A stretch of DNA of 64,000 nt from Sphingosinicella sp. (GTDB lineage: Bacteria; Pseudomonadota; Alphaproteobacteria; Sphingomonadales; Sphingomonadaceae): assembly GCF_013911755.1 (NCBI RefSeq), contig NZ_JACESP010000007.1, positions 1 to 64,000 on the forward strand. Direction: 5' to 3'. Below the pieces are notes generated by a model. It had not been told where the DNA came from. It was given only the letters and a program-made list of their open reading frames with translations, and did not search any database. Below are positions 9,096-18,522 of the stretch, one piece after another (positions within the stretch are counted from its first letter, which is position 1; each line of letters begins with the position of its first letter). Position numbers and translations under genes: made by a program.

Positions 9096-12000
9096 TTAGT
9101 GGAAATCCCGCGAGCCGGGGAGGATGCGCACGTTGCGCGGATGCCCCCGGCTGCGGCTGCGCACCGGCATGGCCGAGGCTTCGGAAAGGCGCGCGAGTTC
9201 GTCGCTGCGGTCGATGATTCTTGACGCCATCAGGTGGACGACGCCCTCGCGGCTTTTCTGCACCTCGCCTTCCACCACCATCAGCCGCGCGGACATGACC
9301 GGGCGGCGATAGGCTTCGAACAGGCGGGCCCACAGAAGCGCATTGGTGATGCCGGTTTCGTCTTCCAGCGTGATGAAGATGGCATTGCCCTTGCCGGGGC
9401 GCTGGCGGATGAGCACCACACCCGCCGTGCGCACGCGCGCGCCGTTCCGCGCCGCCGCGGTTTGCGCGCAGCTGAGCACGCCCTCGCGTTGGAAGACCGG
9501 CCGCAGAAATTGCATCGGGTGCGCCTTCAGGGAGAGACGCGTCACCTGATAGTCGGTGGCGACATGCTCGGAGAGCGGCATCGCGGGCAGTGCGGCATCG
9601 GGCTCATCACCCAGCTCGCGCGCGCCGGCAGCGGCAAACAGGGGAAGTTCATCCTGCGGCATCCGCCGCGCTTCCCACAGCGCGGCACGGCGATCGATGC
9701 CGATCGAACGGAAGGCATCTGCATCGGCAAGAAGCCTCAGCGCGCGCTGAGGAAGCGCGGCGCGGCGGGCGAGCGTTTCTACAGACACAAAGCCGCCGCC
9801 TGTGCGCGCTGCCGTCATGGCCATCCCCCAGTCCTTTCGGAAGCCATCGATCTGGCGAAGACCGAGGCGGAGCGCGAGGCTCCCATCGGCGCGGGCTTCG
9901 AGGCTGCTGTCCCAATCGCTCGCGTTGATATCGGCAGCGCGTACCTCGACGCCGTGCTCACGTGCGTCGCGCACGAGCTGGGCGGGCGCGTAGAATCCCA
10001 TCGGCTGAGAATTGAGAAGCGCACAGGTGAACATCGCCGGGTGATGACACTTGATCCACGCCGAGACGTAGACGAGCTTCGCGAAGGACTGGGCGTGGCT
10101 TTCCGGGAAGCCGTAGCTACCGAAGCCCTGAATCTGCTTGAAACAGCGTTCCGCGAAATCCTGCGTATAGCCGCGCGACGTCATGCCGCCGATCATCTTG
10201 TCGCGGAAATGATGGATGGTGCCGACGTTGCGAAACGTCGCCATCGCGCGGCGCAGGCCGTTCGCCTCGTCGGGGGTAAAATCGGCGGCGACGATGGCGA
10301 GCTTCATCGCTTGTTCCTGAAACAGCGGCACGCCGAAGGTCTTTTCGAGCACGTCTTTCAGTTCATCGGGATCGTGTGGCGGCGCGGGCGAAGGCAGGTC
10401 GATTTTCTCCTCGCCATTCCGCCGCCTCAGATAGGGGTGCACCATGTCGCCTTCGATCGGGCCGGGGCGGACGATCGCGACCTGGATGACGAGGTCGTAG
10501 AAGATGCGCGGCTTGAGGCGCGGCAGCATGTTGATCTGCGCGCGGCTTTCCACCTGGAAAACGCCGATGCTGTCGCCCTTGCACAGCATCTCGTAAGTCG
10601 CGGGATCTTCCTGCGGAACGGTGGCGAGCTCATAATCGCCGAAGCCGTGCGCGCGCATCAGATCGAAGCTCTTGCGGATGCAGGTGAGCATCCCGAGCGC
10701 GAGCACATCGACCTTCATCAGGCCGAGCGCATCGATGTCGTTCTTGTCCCATTCGATGAAGGTACGGTCTTCCATCGCGGCATTGTGGATCGGCACCATC
10801 TCGTCGAGGCGGCCTTCGGTGAGCACGTAGCCGCCGACATGCTGCGAGAGATGGCGCGGGAATTCGAGGAGCTGGCCAACGAGATCGCGGAGCCGCGCGA
10901 TCTCCGGATTGTCGCCGTCGAACCCGGCCTCTTCGTAACGCCGGTCCTCCATGCCGCCGTAGCTGCCCCACACCGACGAGGAGAGGCGCGCGGTGACGTC
11001 CTCGCTGATGCCGAGCGCCTTGCCGACCTCGCGCAGCGTGCTGCGCGCGCGGTAGTGGATGACGGTGGCTGCAATGCCCGCACGTTCGCGCCCATAGCGT
11101 TCGTAGATGTATTGCATCACCTCTTCGCGGCGCTCGTGTTCGAAATCGACATCGATATCGGGCGGCTCCCGGCGTTCTTCCGAAAGGAAGCGCGAGAAGA
11201 GCAGGTTCTCCTTCACCGGATCGACCGCAGTGATGCCGAGCAGGTAGCAGACAAGCGAATTCGCCGCCGAGCCGCGGCCCTGACAGAGGATCTCCTTGCT
11301 GCGCGCGTAGCGGACGATGTCGTGAACGGTGAGGAAATAATAGGCGTAGTTGCACTTGGCGATCAGGCCGAATTCCTCGTCGAGGATCGCCCGCATCTTC
11401 GGCGGAATACCCTCCGGGTGCTTCTCGCGCGCCGCCGTCATAACCAGATGTTCGAGCCAGGCCTGCGGGGTCCAGCCTTCGGGGACAGGCTCGTGCGGAT
11501 ATTCGTATTTGAGCTGTTCGAGCGAGAAGCTGATGCGATCCAGTAGCCGGGTACTTTCCGCGACCGCCTGCGGGCAATCGCGGAACAGGCGGGCCATTTC
11601 GGCGGGCGGCTTCAGGTGGCGTTCGGCGTTGGCGGCAAGGAGGCGGCCGGCGGCGTGAATGGTCGTCTTCTCGCGGATGCAGGTGAGGATGTCGTGGAGC
11701 GGACGCGCGGCGGGGGTGGCGTAGAGCGCATCGTTGGTGGCGAGGAGCGGCACGCCGGTGCGCGCCGCGAGCGCCATCAGACGCGCGAGGCGGCGGCGGT
11801 CGGCGCCTGCGCGCGGCATCGCGGCGCCGAGCCAGACATTGCCGGGCGACGCCTTCGCGAGCTGGCGGAGCGCAAGCTCGTGCACATCATCCGCCATCGC
11901 GATGAGCAGCAGCTCCTCCCGGTGATCGAGGAGGTCGCGCAGCGTGAGGATGCAGTCGCCCTTGGCGGCGCGGCGATTGCCGAGCGTCAGCAAACGTGTG

Positions 12001-12284
12001 AGCCGCCCCCAGCCATGACGGGTTTCGGGATAGGCAATGATGTCGGGTGTGCCGTCTGCGAAGACGAGGCGGGCGCCGACGGCGAGCTTGAAGGAGCCGG
12101 GCGCACCAACGCCTTTCAGCGCCGCCCACGCGCGCACGACGCCAGCGACGCTGTTGCGGTCGGCGATGCCGATGCCGGCGTGGCCGAGCGCCAGCGCCGT
12201 GGCGACCAGCTCGGCGGGGTGGGAGGCGCCGCGCAGGAAGGAGTAGTTGGTCGCGGCGACCAGCTCGGCGAAAGTGATGCTCAT
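9096..12284 (-). CDS. dnaE2: Error-prone DNA polymerase III alpha subunit DnaE2
   Basis: The 1062-residue replicative-type polymerase that performs SOS mutagenesis and lesion bypass with ImuA and ImuB. An N-terminal PHP domain (MSITFAELVAATNYSFLRGA, then GIGIADRNSVAG) is followed by the C-family polymerase core with PDIDVDFEHERREEVMQYIYERYG, the helix-hairpin-helix region, and a C-terminal OB fold (residues about 950-1030, VRTAGVVLIRQRPG). The length and missing beta-binding elaborations fit DnaE2 rather than DnaE1. The start ATG overlaps the imuB stop (ATGA), replacing a longer frame that lies within imuB. It is the last gene of the LexA-controlled imuA-imuB-dnaE2 operon. Confidence 0.96.
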   Translation of the reverse strand: MSITFAELVAATNYSFLRGASHPAELVATALALGHAGIGIADRNSVAGVVRAWAALKGVGAPGSFKLAVGARLVFADGTPDIIAYPETRHGWGRLTRLLTLGNRRAAKGDCILTLRDLLDHREELLLIAMADDVHELALRQLAKASPGNVWLGAAMPRAGADRRRLARLMALAARTGVPLLATNDALYATPAARPLHDILTCIREKTTIHAAGRLLAANAERHLKPPAEMARLFRDCPQAVAESTRLLDRISFSLEQLKYEYPHEPVPEGWTPQAWLEHLVMTAAREKHPEGIPPKMRAILDEEFGLIAKCNYAYYFLTVHDIVRYARSKEILCQGRGSAANSLVCYLLGITAVDPVKENLLFSRFLSEERREPPDIDVDFEHERREEVMQYIYERYGRERAGIAATVIHYRARSTLREVGKALGISEDVTARLSSSVWGSYGGMEDRRYEEAGFDGDNPEIARLRDLVGQLLEFPRHLSQHVGGYVLTEGRLDEMVPIHNAAMEDRTFIEWDKNDIDALGLMKVDVLALGMLTCIRKSFDLMRAHGFGDYELATVPQEDPATYEMLCKGDSIGVFQVESRAQINMLPRLKPRIFYDLVIQVAIVRPGPIEGDMVHPYLRRRNGEEKIDLPSPAPPHDPDELKDVLEKTFGVPLFQEQAMKLAIVAADFTPDEANGLRRAMATFRNVGTIHHFRDKMIGGMTSRGYTQDFAERCFKQIQGFGSYGFPESHAQSFAKLVYVSAWIKCHHPAMFTCALLNSQPMGFYAPAQLVRDAREHGVEVRAADINASDWDSSLEARADGSLALRLGLRQIDGFRKDWGMAMTAARTGGGFVSVETLARRAALPQRALRLLADADAFRSIGIDRRAALWEARRMPQDELPLFAAAGARELGDEPDAALPAMPLSEHVATDYQVTRLSLKAHPMQFLRPVFQREGVLSCAQTAAARNGARVRTAGVVLIRQRPGKGNAIFITLEDETGITNALLWARLFEAYRRPVMSARLMVVEGEVQKSREGVVHLMASRIIDRSDELARLSEASAMPVRSRSRGHPRNVRILPGSRDFH

Positions 12285-13789
12285 GCGAACAGGCCGTGCA
12301 GATACCAGCGCGGGTTCGTCTCTTCGCGGTCGTAAAGGCCGTGGCGGAAGATCCAGAGGCGTCGGCCGGTTTCGTCCTCGACGCGGTAGTAGTCCCGCGT
12401 GAGGCCGGGGCGGCGCCACCATTCAGCTGCGATGCGCTCCGGCCCTTCGGCGCGGACGATGTGGACGAAGTGGAGGCCAAGGCGGAAGCGGCGGGGCGGG
12501 CCGTCGGGCACGTCCGCGACGACGTTCGAAAGCAGACGCGGCGGACGCAGGAGCGCAAGCGGGCGCAAAGGCGGGTCATCGGGGGGCGGAACCGGCCAGT
12601 CCCCGGAGGGAATTCCGGGACGGAGCCGGGCTGCGCGCTCCGGAACATGGCTATTGCACGGATGAAAGCGCAGCAGACGCTCGGGGCCGAGCCGGGCAGC
12701 GAGGCGATCGACCAGCGCATCGAGCGCGGGGCCGGGCGGCGGTGCGCGGTCGAGATCGGGCTGGCCGGGGGCAAGCGGCTCTGTGACCGGCACGGCAAGA
12801 CGCACGGCATCGAACCCGAAGCCGGGATCGAGGGGGTCTTCGAGGCGCGCGAGGCTGTGCGCGAACAGCGTGACGACCGGCGCGGCATGGCGCACTGGCG
12901 TGCCGGTCTGGACGAAGACCTCCTGCTCCTTGCCGTCGCTGCGGAAAAACACGGCCTCGAAGCGGCGCCCGCCCTCTCCGCGCGCCTCCAGAATCCGGCA
13001 CGCCTCGGCGAGCAGGTCGGCGAGCACGCCAAGCACATAATCGGTGCGGGCGACCGGCTCCGGGAAGCGGCGTTCGACCTCGACGGGCGGAAGCACGCGG
13101 CGCGGTGCGATGGGGCTTTCCGCCTCGCCCGTCATACGGCGCACCGCCGTTGCCGCTTCCGCCCCGAAGCGCGCGGCAAGTCCGGAAAGAGGCCGGCAGG
13201 CGAGGTCGCCGACAGTATAGAGCCCGGCGCGGCGTAGCGCGGTTTCGCGCTCTTCGCCGAGGCGAAGCGCCGCGACGGGGAGCGCATCGAACGTGTCCGT
13301 GCCAAAATGCGCGAACGCCCGGGCCGCATCGGGCGTGTCGGCAAAGGCGGTACATACGCTGAAACCATGCCGCCGGAGCCGCGCGCGGGCGGCGCTCACC
13401 AACCCGTCCTCCCCGCCGAAGAGATGCGCCGCGCCCGCGATATCGAGGATCAGCGTATCGGGCAGATCCAGCGCCACCATAGGCGTGTAGCGGATGCAGA
13501 GATCGGCAAGCCGTTCGAGGAGGCGCCGGTCGGCCGGCGCATCATGCTCCTCCACGACAAGGCCCGCGACGCGCGCGCGGGCGTTAGCGAGCGGCAGGCC
13601 TGGGAGGAGCCCGAGCGCTTCGGCGTGACGATCGGCCGCAGCAAGCCGCAGCGCGCCCTTCACCGGCTCTGCGATGACGAGCGGACGTTCAGGCGACCCC
13701 GTGCGCCCGGCGCGCGCCAGCCGCTCCGCCGGGAGCCACGGGAACCAGAGCGCCAGGTAGCGGCGCTTCACGAAAGACACGTGCGTCAC
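12281..13789 (-). CDS. imuB: ImuB, Y-family polymerase-like mutagenesis protein
   Basis: A 502-residue member of the Y-family polymerase fold that acts as the adaptor of the mutasome, bridging the sliding clamp, ImuA and DnaE2. The N-terminal palm RYLALWFPWLPAERLARA lacks the catalytic acidic residues of active Y-family enzymes, as is known for ImuB. The region LADLCIRYTPMVALDLPDTLILDIAGAAHLFGGEDGLV is diagnostic. The C-terminal quarter is the ImuB-specific tail. A GTG at 13789 is taken as start because the frame upstream lies in imuA; imuA and imuB overlap by 101 bases. The stop overlaps the dnaE2 start. Confidence 0.93.
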   Translation of the reverse strand: MTHVSFVKRRYLALWFPWLPAERLARAGRTGSPERPLVIAEPVKGALRLAAADRHAEALGLLPGLPLANARARVAGLVVEEHDAPADRRLLERLADLCIRYTPMVALDLPDTLILDIAGAAHLFGGEDGLVSAARARLRRHGFSVCTAFADTPDAARAFAHFGTDTFDALPVAALRLGEERETALRRAGLYTVGDLACRPLSGLAARFGAEAATAVRRMTGEAESPIAPRRVLPPVEVERRFPEPVARTDYVLGVLADLLAEACRILEARGEGGRRFEAVFFRSDGKEQEVFVQTGTPVRHAAPVVTLFAHSLARLEDPLDPGFGFDAVRLAVPVTEPLAPGQPDLDRAPPPGPALDALVDRLAARLGPERLLRFHPCNSHVPERAARLRPGIPSGDWPVPPPDDPPLRPLALLRPPRLLSNVVADVPDGPPRRFRLGLHFVHIVRAEGPERIAAEWWRRPGLTRDYYRVEDETGRRLWIFRHGLYDREETNPRWYLHGLFA

Positions 13790-14453
13790 GATCCCACTCC
13801 ACGCGCCAGCCGAGGCCGGAGGGCCCGGCACGGCGGCGCAGCAATTCCACATCGAATGCCGGAGGACCCGGCGCATCCGCCGCCAGCGCCCGGGACGGTG
13901 CCGCCGCCACGCGCCAGCGAGTTTCCGCCGCGCTCGGCGCAGGCTCCGCATCGAGCCGCAGCAGGAACAGCGGCACGCCCGATGCTTCGGCTGCGAGCGT
14001 CAGCTTCCGCGTGCCGGTGAGCCCGAACAGACGCGTGTGGCCCACGCTTTCAGCGATCACCGCGCCGAGCGCTGCAACACGCAGCGCATCCGCCGCCGCC
14101 GCAATGAGCGTTGCTTCGTCCGGCGCCTGCGCAACGATGCATGCCGCCGGATCGATACCGAGCGCTGCAAGGCCCGGCCCATACAGCGGCGCCCGCCGCG
14201 CGGACGTATCCGTCCGCAACCAGACGACCGGGGCACCTTCCGCCGCCGCAAACGCCACCAGCGCCGCGAACCCCGCGGCCGCGCCGCTGCCACCATCGCC
14301 GAACACCTCGTGCAGCCGCCCGCGCACCACGCCCGCCGCATCGAGGCCTGCATGTCCGGTAACGATGCCCGCACCCCGGCCGTGCACGCCGCGGCCTTCC
14401 ATCTCGGCCACGATGCCGCGCAGATCGGCGAGGGAAGATGGCGAATCGGGCAT
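13689..14453 (-). CDS. imuA: ImuA, RecA-like mutagenesis protein
   Basis: First gene of the SOS mutagenesis cassette; its 254-residue product is a RecA/SulA-like protein that works with ImuB and DnaE2 in lesion bypass. Visible family features are LHEVFGDGGSGAAAGFAALVAF, corresponding to the region around the Walker A loop of RecA, then PVVWLRTD and an ETRWRVAAAPS segment near the C-terminal side. The ATG at 14453 lies only 3 bases from a LexA box, so the mRNA leader must be short or leaderless. The C-terminus is Gly/Ala/Pro-rich where it overlaps imuB. Confidence 0.9.
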   Translation of the reverse strand: MPDSPSSLADLRGIVAEMEGRGVHGRGAGIVTGHAGLDAAGVVRGRLHEVFGDGGSGAAAGFAALVAFAAAEGAPVVWLRTDTSARRAPLYGPGLAALGIDPAACIVAQAPDEATLIAAAADALRVAALGAVIAESVGHTRLFGLTGTRKLTLAAEASGVPLFLLRLDAEPAPSAAETRWRVAAAPSRALAADAPGPPAFDVELLRRRAGPSGLGWRVEWDRDARVFREAPLPGALVPVAPGGAAGARRAHGVA

Positions 14454-14456
14454 ATT

Positions 14457-14471
14457 GTTCTCTATTTGTTC
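14457..14471 (-). promoter_or_regulatory. LexA (SOS) box upstream of imuA
   Basis: An exact alphaproteobacterial LexA motif, GTTC-N7-GTTC (spacer TCTATTT), read on the plus strand. It ends 3 bases before the imuA ATG. LexA bound here would block transcription of imuA-imuB-dnaE2 until DNA damage activates RecA. Confidence 0.88.
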
Positions 14472-14610
14472 CAGTATCGTTTCCCGGGCGCAAAAGAGTC
14501 AAGACCGAACCGGAAGCAGTTCAGCTTATCGTAAATCCCTTTTTAATCATCGCGACTTACCGCTCCCGAATGACACTTCCCCCCAGTCCAACGAAGGATA
14601 GAAAAACGCG

Positions 14611-17600
14611 ATGAAACTGCTGAATTCCGTATCCCTGTCTCGCAAAGCCGCCCTTTATTCAGGCGCAGCGATCGCCCTGCTCGCGGCATCGCCCGCACTC
14701 GCCGCCTCGCTCGTGCTGAGCGGCGATTACATGAAGATCGGTCTCAACGACGGCGGCACGCTCGGCTATTCGGGAAATACCTCGCCCGGCATTCTCTATG
14801 ACGGCACGGGCACGGGAACTTTTAATGACGCCTACGATTATCTGACGCCGGGCACGCCGTTCGAAGGCTTTGTTGTTGCAGGCAACGGCGGTTCGGCTTT
14901 CTCGCTCGCCAACAATAATGACGGCACACTCAACATCACGGGCGGTACGCTGACCGATTACAGCGGCGTCGCCTTCAACGGTGCGACCTACGATCAGCGT
15001 GCTGTGTGGACGGGAACGGCAGCCGGCCTGTTCACGATCACAAACGATTATTATTTCGATGAGGGCGATCAGCGGCTGAAGATCCGCACCACGATCACCG
15101 CGCTCAGCGACCTTACCGACATCACCTTCTCGCGCCAGCTCGATCCCGATGCGGTCGCGGCGCCGGGCGATTCGAGCTTCACCAACAATTTCCGGGGCAA
15201 CGGATCGGTTTCCGCCAACGATCTCGTCTATGCCGAAGCGCTGGTTTCGAAGTACGTGATCGGCCTCTACACCGACAGCAGCTACACGCACAATTCGGCC
15301 ATCACCTTCTGGACAAAGGACACCGCGTCCTATCTGAGCGGCACGGACATCGGCAACGGCGACAACACCATCGGCCTCGGCTTCGATCTCGGCGACCTTT
15401 TGACTGGCAGCACGATCACCTTCGATTATTCCTACATCTTCGGCACCGACATCAACGCCGCGATCAGCCAGAACATCACCGGCACCAGCACGACGTCCGA
15501 TCTCATCAACGGTTCGGTCAACCCCGTGCTCGACGGCGGCACGCTGCTTGTGGACGCACCGGGCAGTTACGGCGTCGACCTCAGCATCACCGACAATGAC
15601 GGCACTATCGACACGGACGGCAACAACGCCGCCTTCACGGGCGTGATTTCCGGTTTGGGTGGGCTCACCAAGGCAGGCGCGGGCACACTCGTACTGACCG
15701 GCGCCAATACGTATTCGGGCGGCACCACGATCACGGGCGGCACGCTCGTCGGCACCACGGCGAGCCTGCAGGGCGACATCGTGAACAACGCGGCGCTCAT
15801 CTTCGATCAGGCGACGAACGGCACGTTCGGCGGTGTCGTTTCCGGCTCGGGCACGTTCACAAAGGATGGCGCGGGCACACTCACGCTGACCGGCGCCAAC
15901 AGCTACACCGGCGGCACCACGATCACTGAAGGCACGCTTGTCGGCACCACGGCGAGCCTGCAGGGCGACATCGTCAACAACGCCGCGCTCGTCTTCGACC
16001 AGGGGGCGAACGGCACCTTCGCAGGCAACGTCTCTGGCTCGGGCGCACTCACAAAGGATGGCGCGGGCACACTCACGCTGACCGGCGCCAACACCTATAC
16101 GGGCGGCACCACGATCGCGGGCGGCACGCTCGTCGGCACCACGGCGAGCCTGCAGGGCGACATCGTCAACAATGCCGCGCTCGTCTTCGACCAAACGGCA
16201 AACGGCAGCTTCGGAGGCGAGATTTCGGGCAGCGGCGCGTTCACAAAATCGGGTGCGGGCCTTCTGAACCTGACCGGAACAAGCGATTTCAACGGCACGA
16301 CGACGGTGAGTGCCGGCCGCCTCGCAGTGAACGGCTCCCTCGCCGCGTCCGATGTCGACGTGCAGAGCGGCGGCAGCATCGGCGGGAACGGCACGCTCGG
16401 CGGGCTGATCGTGCGCACGGGCGCGACCGCTGCCCCGGGCAACTCGATTGGCGAGCTGACGTCGGCGACCTTCGTGGTTTTCGAAGCGGGCTCCACCTAT
16501 GAAGTGGAAGTCGATGCGGCCGGCAACACCGACCGGATCGTCGCCACCGAAACGGCGACGATCGAAGGCGGCACCGTGTCGGTGCTGGCGGAAGACGGCG
16601 ACTATCTGCCGCAAACCTCCTATCAGATCGTGACGGCAGGTAGCGGAGTGACCGGCACGTTCGAGGACGTGACCAGCAACCTCGCCTTCCTGACGCCGAC
16701 GCTGAGCTACGGCCCGAATGCCGTGACGCTGACGCTGACCCGCAACGACGTCACCTTCGCCGGAGCGGGCACCACGCCGAACCAGATCGCCACAGGCACC
16801 GCCATCGACGGCGCGTTCAGCCCGGCAAGCGCCGTCTATGCGGCGCTCGTCGGCGCCTCTACGGCGGAAGCCGGATACGGCCTCGACGCGTTCTCGGGCG
16901 AAATCCACGCATCGACCCTTTCGATCGCATCCGAAGGCGCGGCACAGCTTCGCCGTTCGCTGCTCGGCCGTTCGCAGGGTGCCGCAGCCACCAGCGAAGG
17001 CCGGGGCATCGTGCTGTGGTCCGAAGCGGGCGGCAGCTGGATCGACCGCGACGGCAACGGCAATGCCGCCGACGTGAACAGCTCCGGCTATTCGCTGCTG
17101 CTCGGCATCGAAGCCAATGTCGGCGACACCGTGAAGATCGGCATCGCGGGCGGCACGGCGGAAGCGGACGTGGAGCTGAACGCGCGCGGATCGAAGGCTG
17201 AGACGCAAAGCCTCCACGGCGCGGTCTACGGCAGCGCCGCCTTCGGCGCGCTGACGCTGCGCGCCGGCGCAAGCTACGCCGACCTCGACACCGACACGAC
17301 GCGCAATGTCGACTTCCGCAGCTTCAGCGAAGAGCTGACGGCAAGCTACGGCGGAACGGCCGTGCAGCTGTTCGGCGAGATCGGCTACACGCTGCCGCTC
17401 GGCAAAGGCTCGGTGGAGCCGTTCGCAGGGGTGAACGGCCTGTGGCTGAAGGACAAGGACTTCGCTGAAACCGGCGGCACCGCCGCCGTTGAAGGCGATG
17501 GCCGCCGCCGCAGCTACAGCTGGTCCTCACTTGGCCTGCGGGCGACGATCGGCGACGCGGGCGCACCCGTTGTCGGCCGCGTGCAGGTGGGCTGGGAACA

Positions 17601-17823
17601 CGCACTCGGCGACGTGGACGTGACTTCGGATCTGCGCTTCGCAGCGGGCGGCTCAGCCTTCCGCATCGAAGGCACGCCGCTTTCGAAGAACAGCGTGCAC
17701 ACCGAAGCCGGGCTCGACTGGCGCGCCACGCCGCGCCTGACGCTCAGCACGCGCTACACCGGAAACCTGGGCGACCATGGCCAGGACCACGGCGTCCGCG
17801 CGACGGTCGCCTTCAAGCTCTGA
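14611..17823 (+). CDS. Autotransporter with beta-strand repeats and barrel
   Basis: A 1070-residue type Va secreted protein. Residues 1-31 are a signal peptide (ALLAASPALA, cleavage before ASLVL). The passenger has a distinct N-terminal domain of about 320 residues, then passenger-associated transport repeats of the form GAGTLTLTGANTYTGGTTI, three of them inside nearly identical 64-residue units. GGNGTLGGLIVRTGATAAPGNSIG is the typical transition, and the last 280 residues form the autotransporter beta-barrel (IVLWSEAGGSWIDRDGNGNA onward), ending in the membrane-insertion motif ATVAFKL. Function of the N-terminal domain is unknown; a surface adhesin or aggregation role is a guess. It stands alone and ends at a strong terminator. 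Confidence 0.92.
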   Translation: MKLLNSVSLSRKAALYSGAAIALLAASPALAASLVLSGDYMKIGLNDGGTLGYSGNTSPGILYDGTGTGTFNDAYDYLTPGTPFEGFVVAGNGGSAFSLANNNDGTLNITGGTLTDYSGVAFNGATYDQRAVWTGTAAGLFTITNDYYFDEGDQRLKIRTTITALSDLTDITFSRQLDPDAVAAPGDSSFTNNFRGNGSVSANDLVYAEALVSKYVIGLYTDSSYTHNSAITFWTKDTASYLSGTDIGNGDNTIGLGFDLGDLLTGSTITFDYSYIFGTDINAAISQNITGTSTTSDLINGSVNPVLDGGTLLVDAPGSYGVDLSITDNDGTIDTDGNNAAFTGVISGLGGLTKAGAGTLVLTGANTYSGGTTITGGTLVGTTASLQGDIVNNAALIFDQATNGTFGGVVSGSGTFTKDGAGTLTLTGANSYTGGTTITEGTLVGTTASLQGDIVNNAALVFDQGANGTFAGNVSGSGALTKDGAGTLTLTGANTYTGGTTIAGGTLVGTTASLQGDIVNNAALVFDQTANGSFGGEISGSGAFTKSGAGLLNLTGTSDFNGTTTVSAGRLAVNGSLAASDVDVQSGGSIGGNGTLGGLIVRTGATAAPGNSIGELTSATFVVFEAGSTYEVEVDAAGNTDRIVATETATIEGGTVSVLAEDGDYLPQTSYQIVTAGSGVTGTFEDVTSNLAFLTPTLSYGPNAVTLTLTRNDVTFAGAGTTPNQIATGTAIDGAFSPASAVYAALVGASTAEAGYGLDAFSGEIHASTLSIASEGAAQLRRSLLGRSQGAAATSEGRGIVLWSEAGGSWIDRDGNGNAADVNSSGYSLLLGIEANVGDTVKIGIAGGTAEADVELNARGSKAETQSLHGAVYGSAAFGALTLRAGASYADLDTDTTRNVDFRSFSEELTASYGGTAVQLFGEIGYTLPLGKGSVEPFAGVNGLWLKDKDFAETGGTAAVEGDGRRRSYSWSSLGLRATIGDAGAPVVGRVQVGWEHALGDVDVTSDLRFAAGGSAFRIEGTPLSKNSVHTEAGLDWRATPRLTLSTRYTGNLGDHGQDHGVRATVAFKL
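15672..16247 (+). repeat. Three 192-bp tandem repeats in autotransporter passenger
   Basis: Three consecutive in-frame units of 192 bp (64 codons) with boundaries at 15672, 15864 and 16056, each encoding the GAGTL-LTGAN-Y-GGTTI, LVGTTASLQGDIVNNAAL and FTKDG elements. The bases coding for GTTASLQGDIVNNAA are nearly identical between units, so copy number may change by slippage or recombination. A fourth, decayed start of a unit follows. Confidence 0.9.
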
Positions 17824-17830
17824 CGATACG

Positions 17831-17867
17831 CAAGGGGAGGCCGGGCACAAGCCCCGGCCTCCCCCTT
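17831..17867. terminator. Strong bidirectional terminator hairpin
   Basis: A GC-rich stem of about 14 bp (AAGGGGAGGCCGGG pairing with CCCGGCCTCCCCCTT) around a 6-base loop, placed between the convergent autotransporter and SdpI-like genes. On the plus strand it is followed by TTACATTTT. It overlaps the last codon region of the minus-strand gene. Confidence 0.75.
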
Positions 17868-18522
17868 ACATTTTCTGGCGGCGATGCCAGAGAAGCCAGG
17901 AGTAGAAAACGGGCGGAAGCGTGCTGACGAGCAGCGCACCCACGACGAGTGCGCCGCGCTCAGCAGGGGTGAGCGGAAGCAGCCCGGCGAGCAGCAACGC
18001 CAGGCCGCCCGCCATCGTCGTCCACGCGCCAAGGCGGTGCGTCGCGATCCAGTTGTCCGTATCGAGCAGCGCCCACGGCGTACGGATGCCCACAAAAAAG
18101 CCCGGACGCGATTTCGGCAGAACGTTGCCCACGTAGATGAGCAACAGGCCCACGCCCGCCAAGGGCATCATGATCGGAATGGTCCAGCCGAAGGCGGGGG
18201 CGGCGACCAGAAGCTCCACCATGGTCATCATGCCGAGGAGGCCGATCCAAGCCGCGCGATAAAGCGCCGCGCTGCCTTCCATGCGGTTCTGCAACGGTTC
18301 GAGGCGCGGTAGAACGGCGAGGACCAGCGACAGCACGGCGCACATCACCACCGGCGCGAACAGGGCGAAGCCCGCATCGCCATGTCGGTCCGCCTCTCCG
18401 GCGAGGTTCCAGTGCATCGGAAGCTGCGTACCATCAGGCAGCAGCGCGAGCGCGAGCGTTGCAATCGCGGCGAGCACCGCGACAGTGACCCACGAGATGA
18501 CGATCATTGCGTGCTCGCGCAT
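17866..18522 (-). CDS. SdpI-family membrane protein (DUF1648)
   Basis: A 218-residue integral membrane protein with about six transmembrane helices. The N-terminal DUF1648 segment reads LPDGTQLPMHWNLAGEADRHGDAG, and the C-terminal SdpI domain has VGIRTPWALLDTDNWIATHRLGAW. In Bacillus, SdpI gives immunity to the SdpC toxin and sequesters the repressor SdpR; here no toxin gene is nearby. It overlaps the stop of the upstream ArsR-type gene by 19 bases, so the pair is co-translated. A second ATG five codons in (18507) would just abut that stop. Role in this organism unknown. Confidence 0.85.
   Translation of the reverse strand: MREHAMIVISWVTVAVLAAIATLALALLPDGTQLPMHWNLAGEADRHGDAGFALFAPVVMCAVLSLVLAVLPRLEPLQNRMEGSAALYRAAWIGLLGMMTMVELLVAAPAFGWTIPIMMPLAGVGLLLIYVGNVLPKSRPGFFVGIRTPWALLDTDNWIATHRLGAWTTMAGGLALLLAGLLPLTPAERGALVVGALLVSTLPPVFYSWLLWHRRQKM

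Noticed and set aside
9234-11546. Long plus-strand open frame of 770 codons
   Set aside because: It lies wholly opposite dnaE2, whose protein has clear polymerase motifs. The translated frame is Arg/Asp/Ala-rich without domains, as expected for the antisense of a high-GC gene.
15672-16247. CRISPR-like regular repeats
   Set aside because: The period is 192 bp, in frame, with no unique spacers; it is a protein repeat.
14659-17217. Minus-strand frame of 852 codons
   Set aside because: Antisense of the autotransporter gene; its repeats are only the mirror of the 192-bp passenger repeats.
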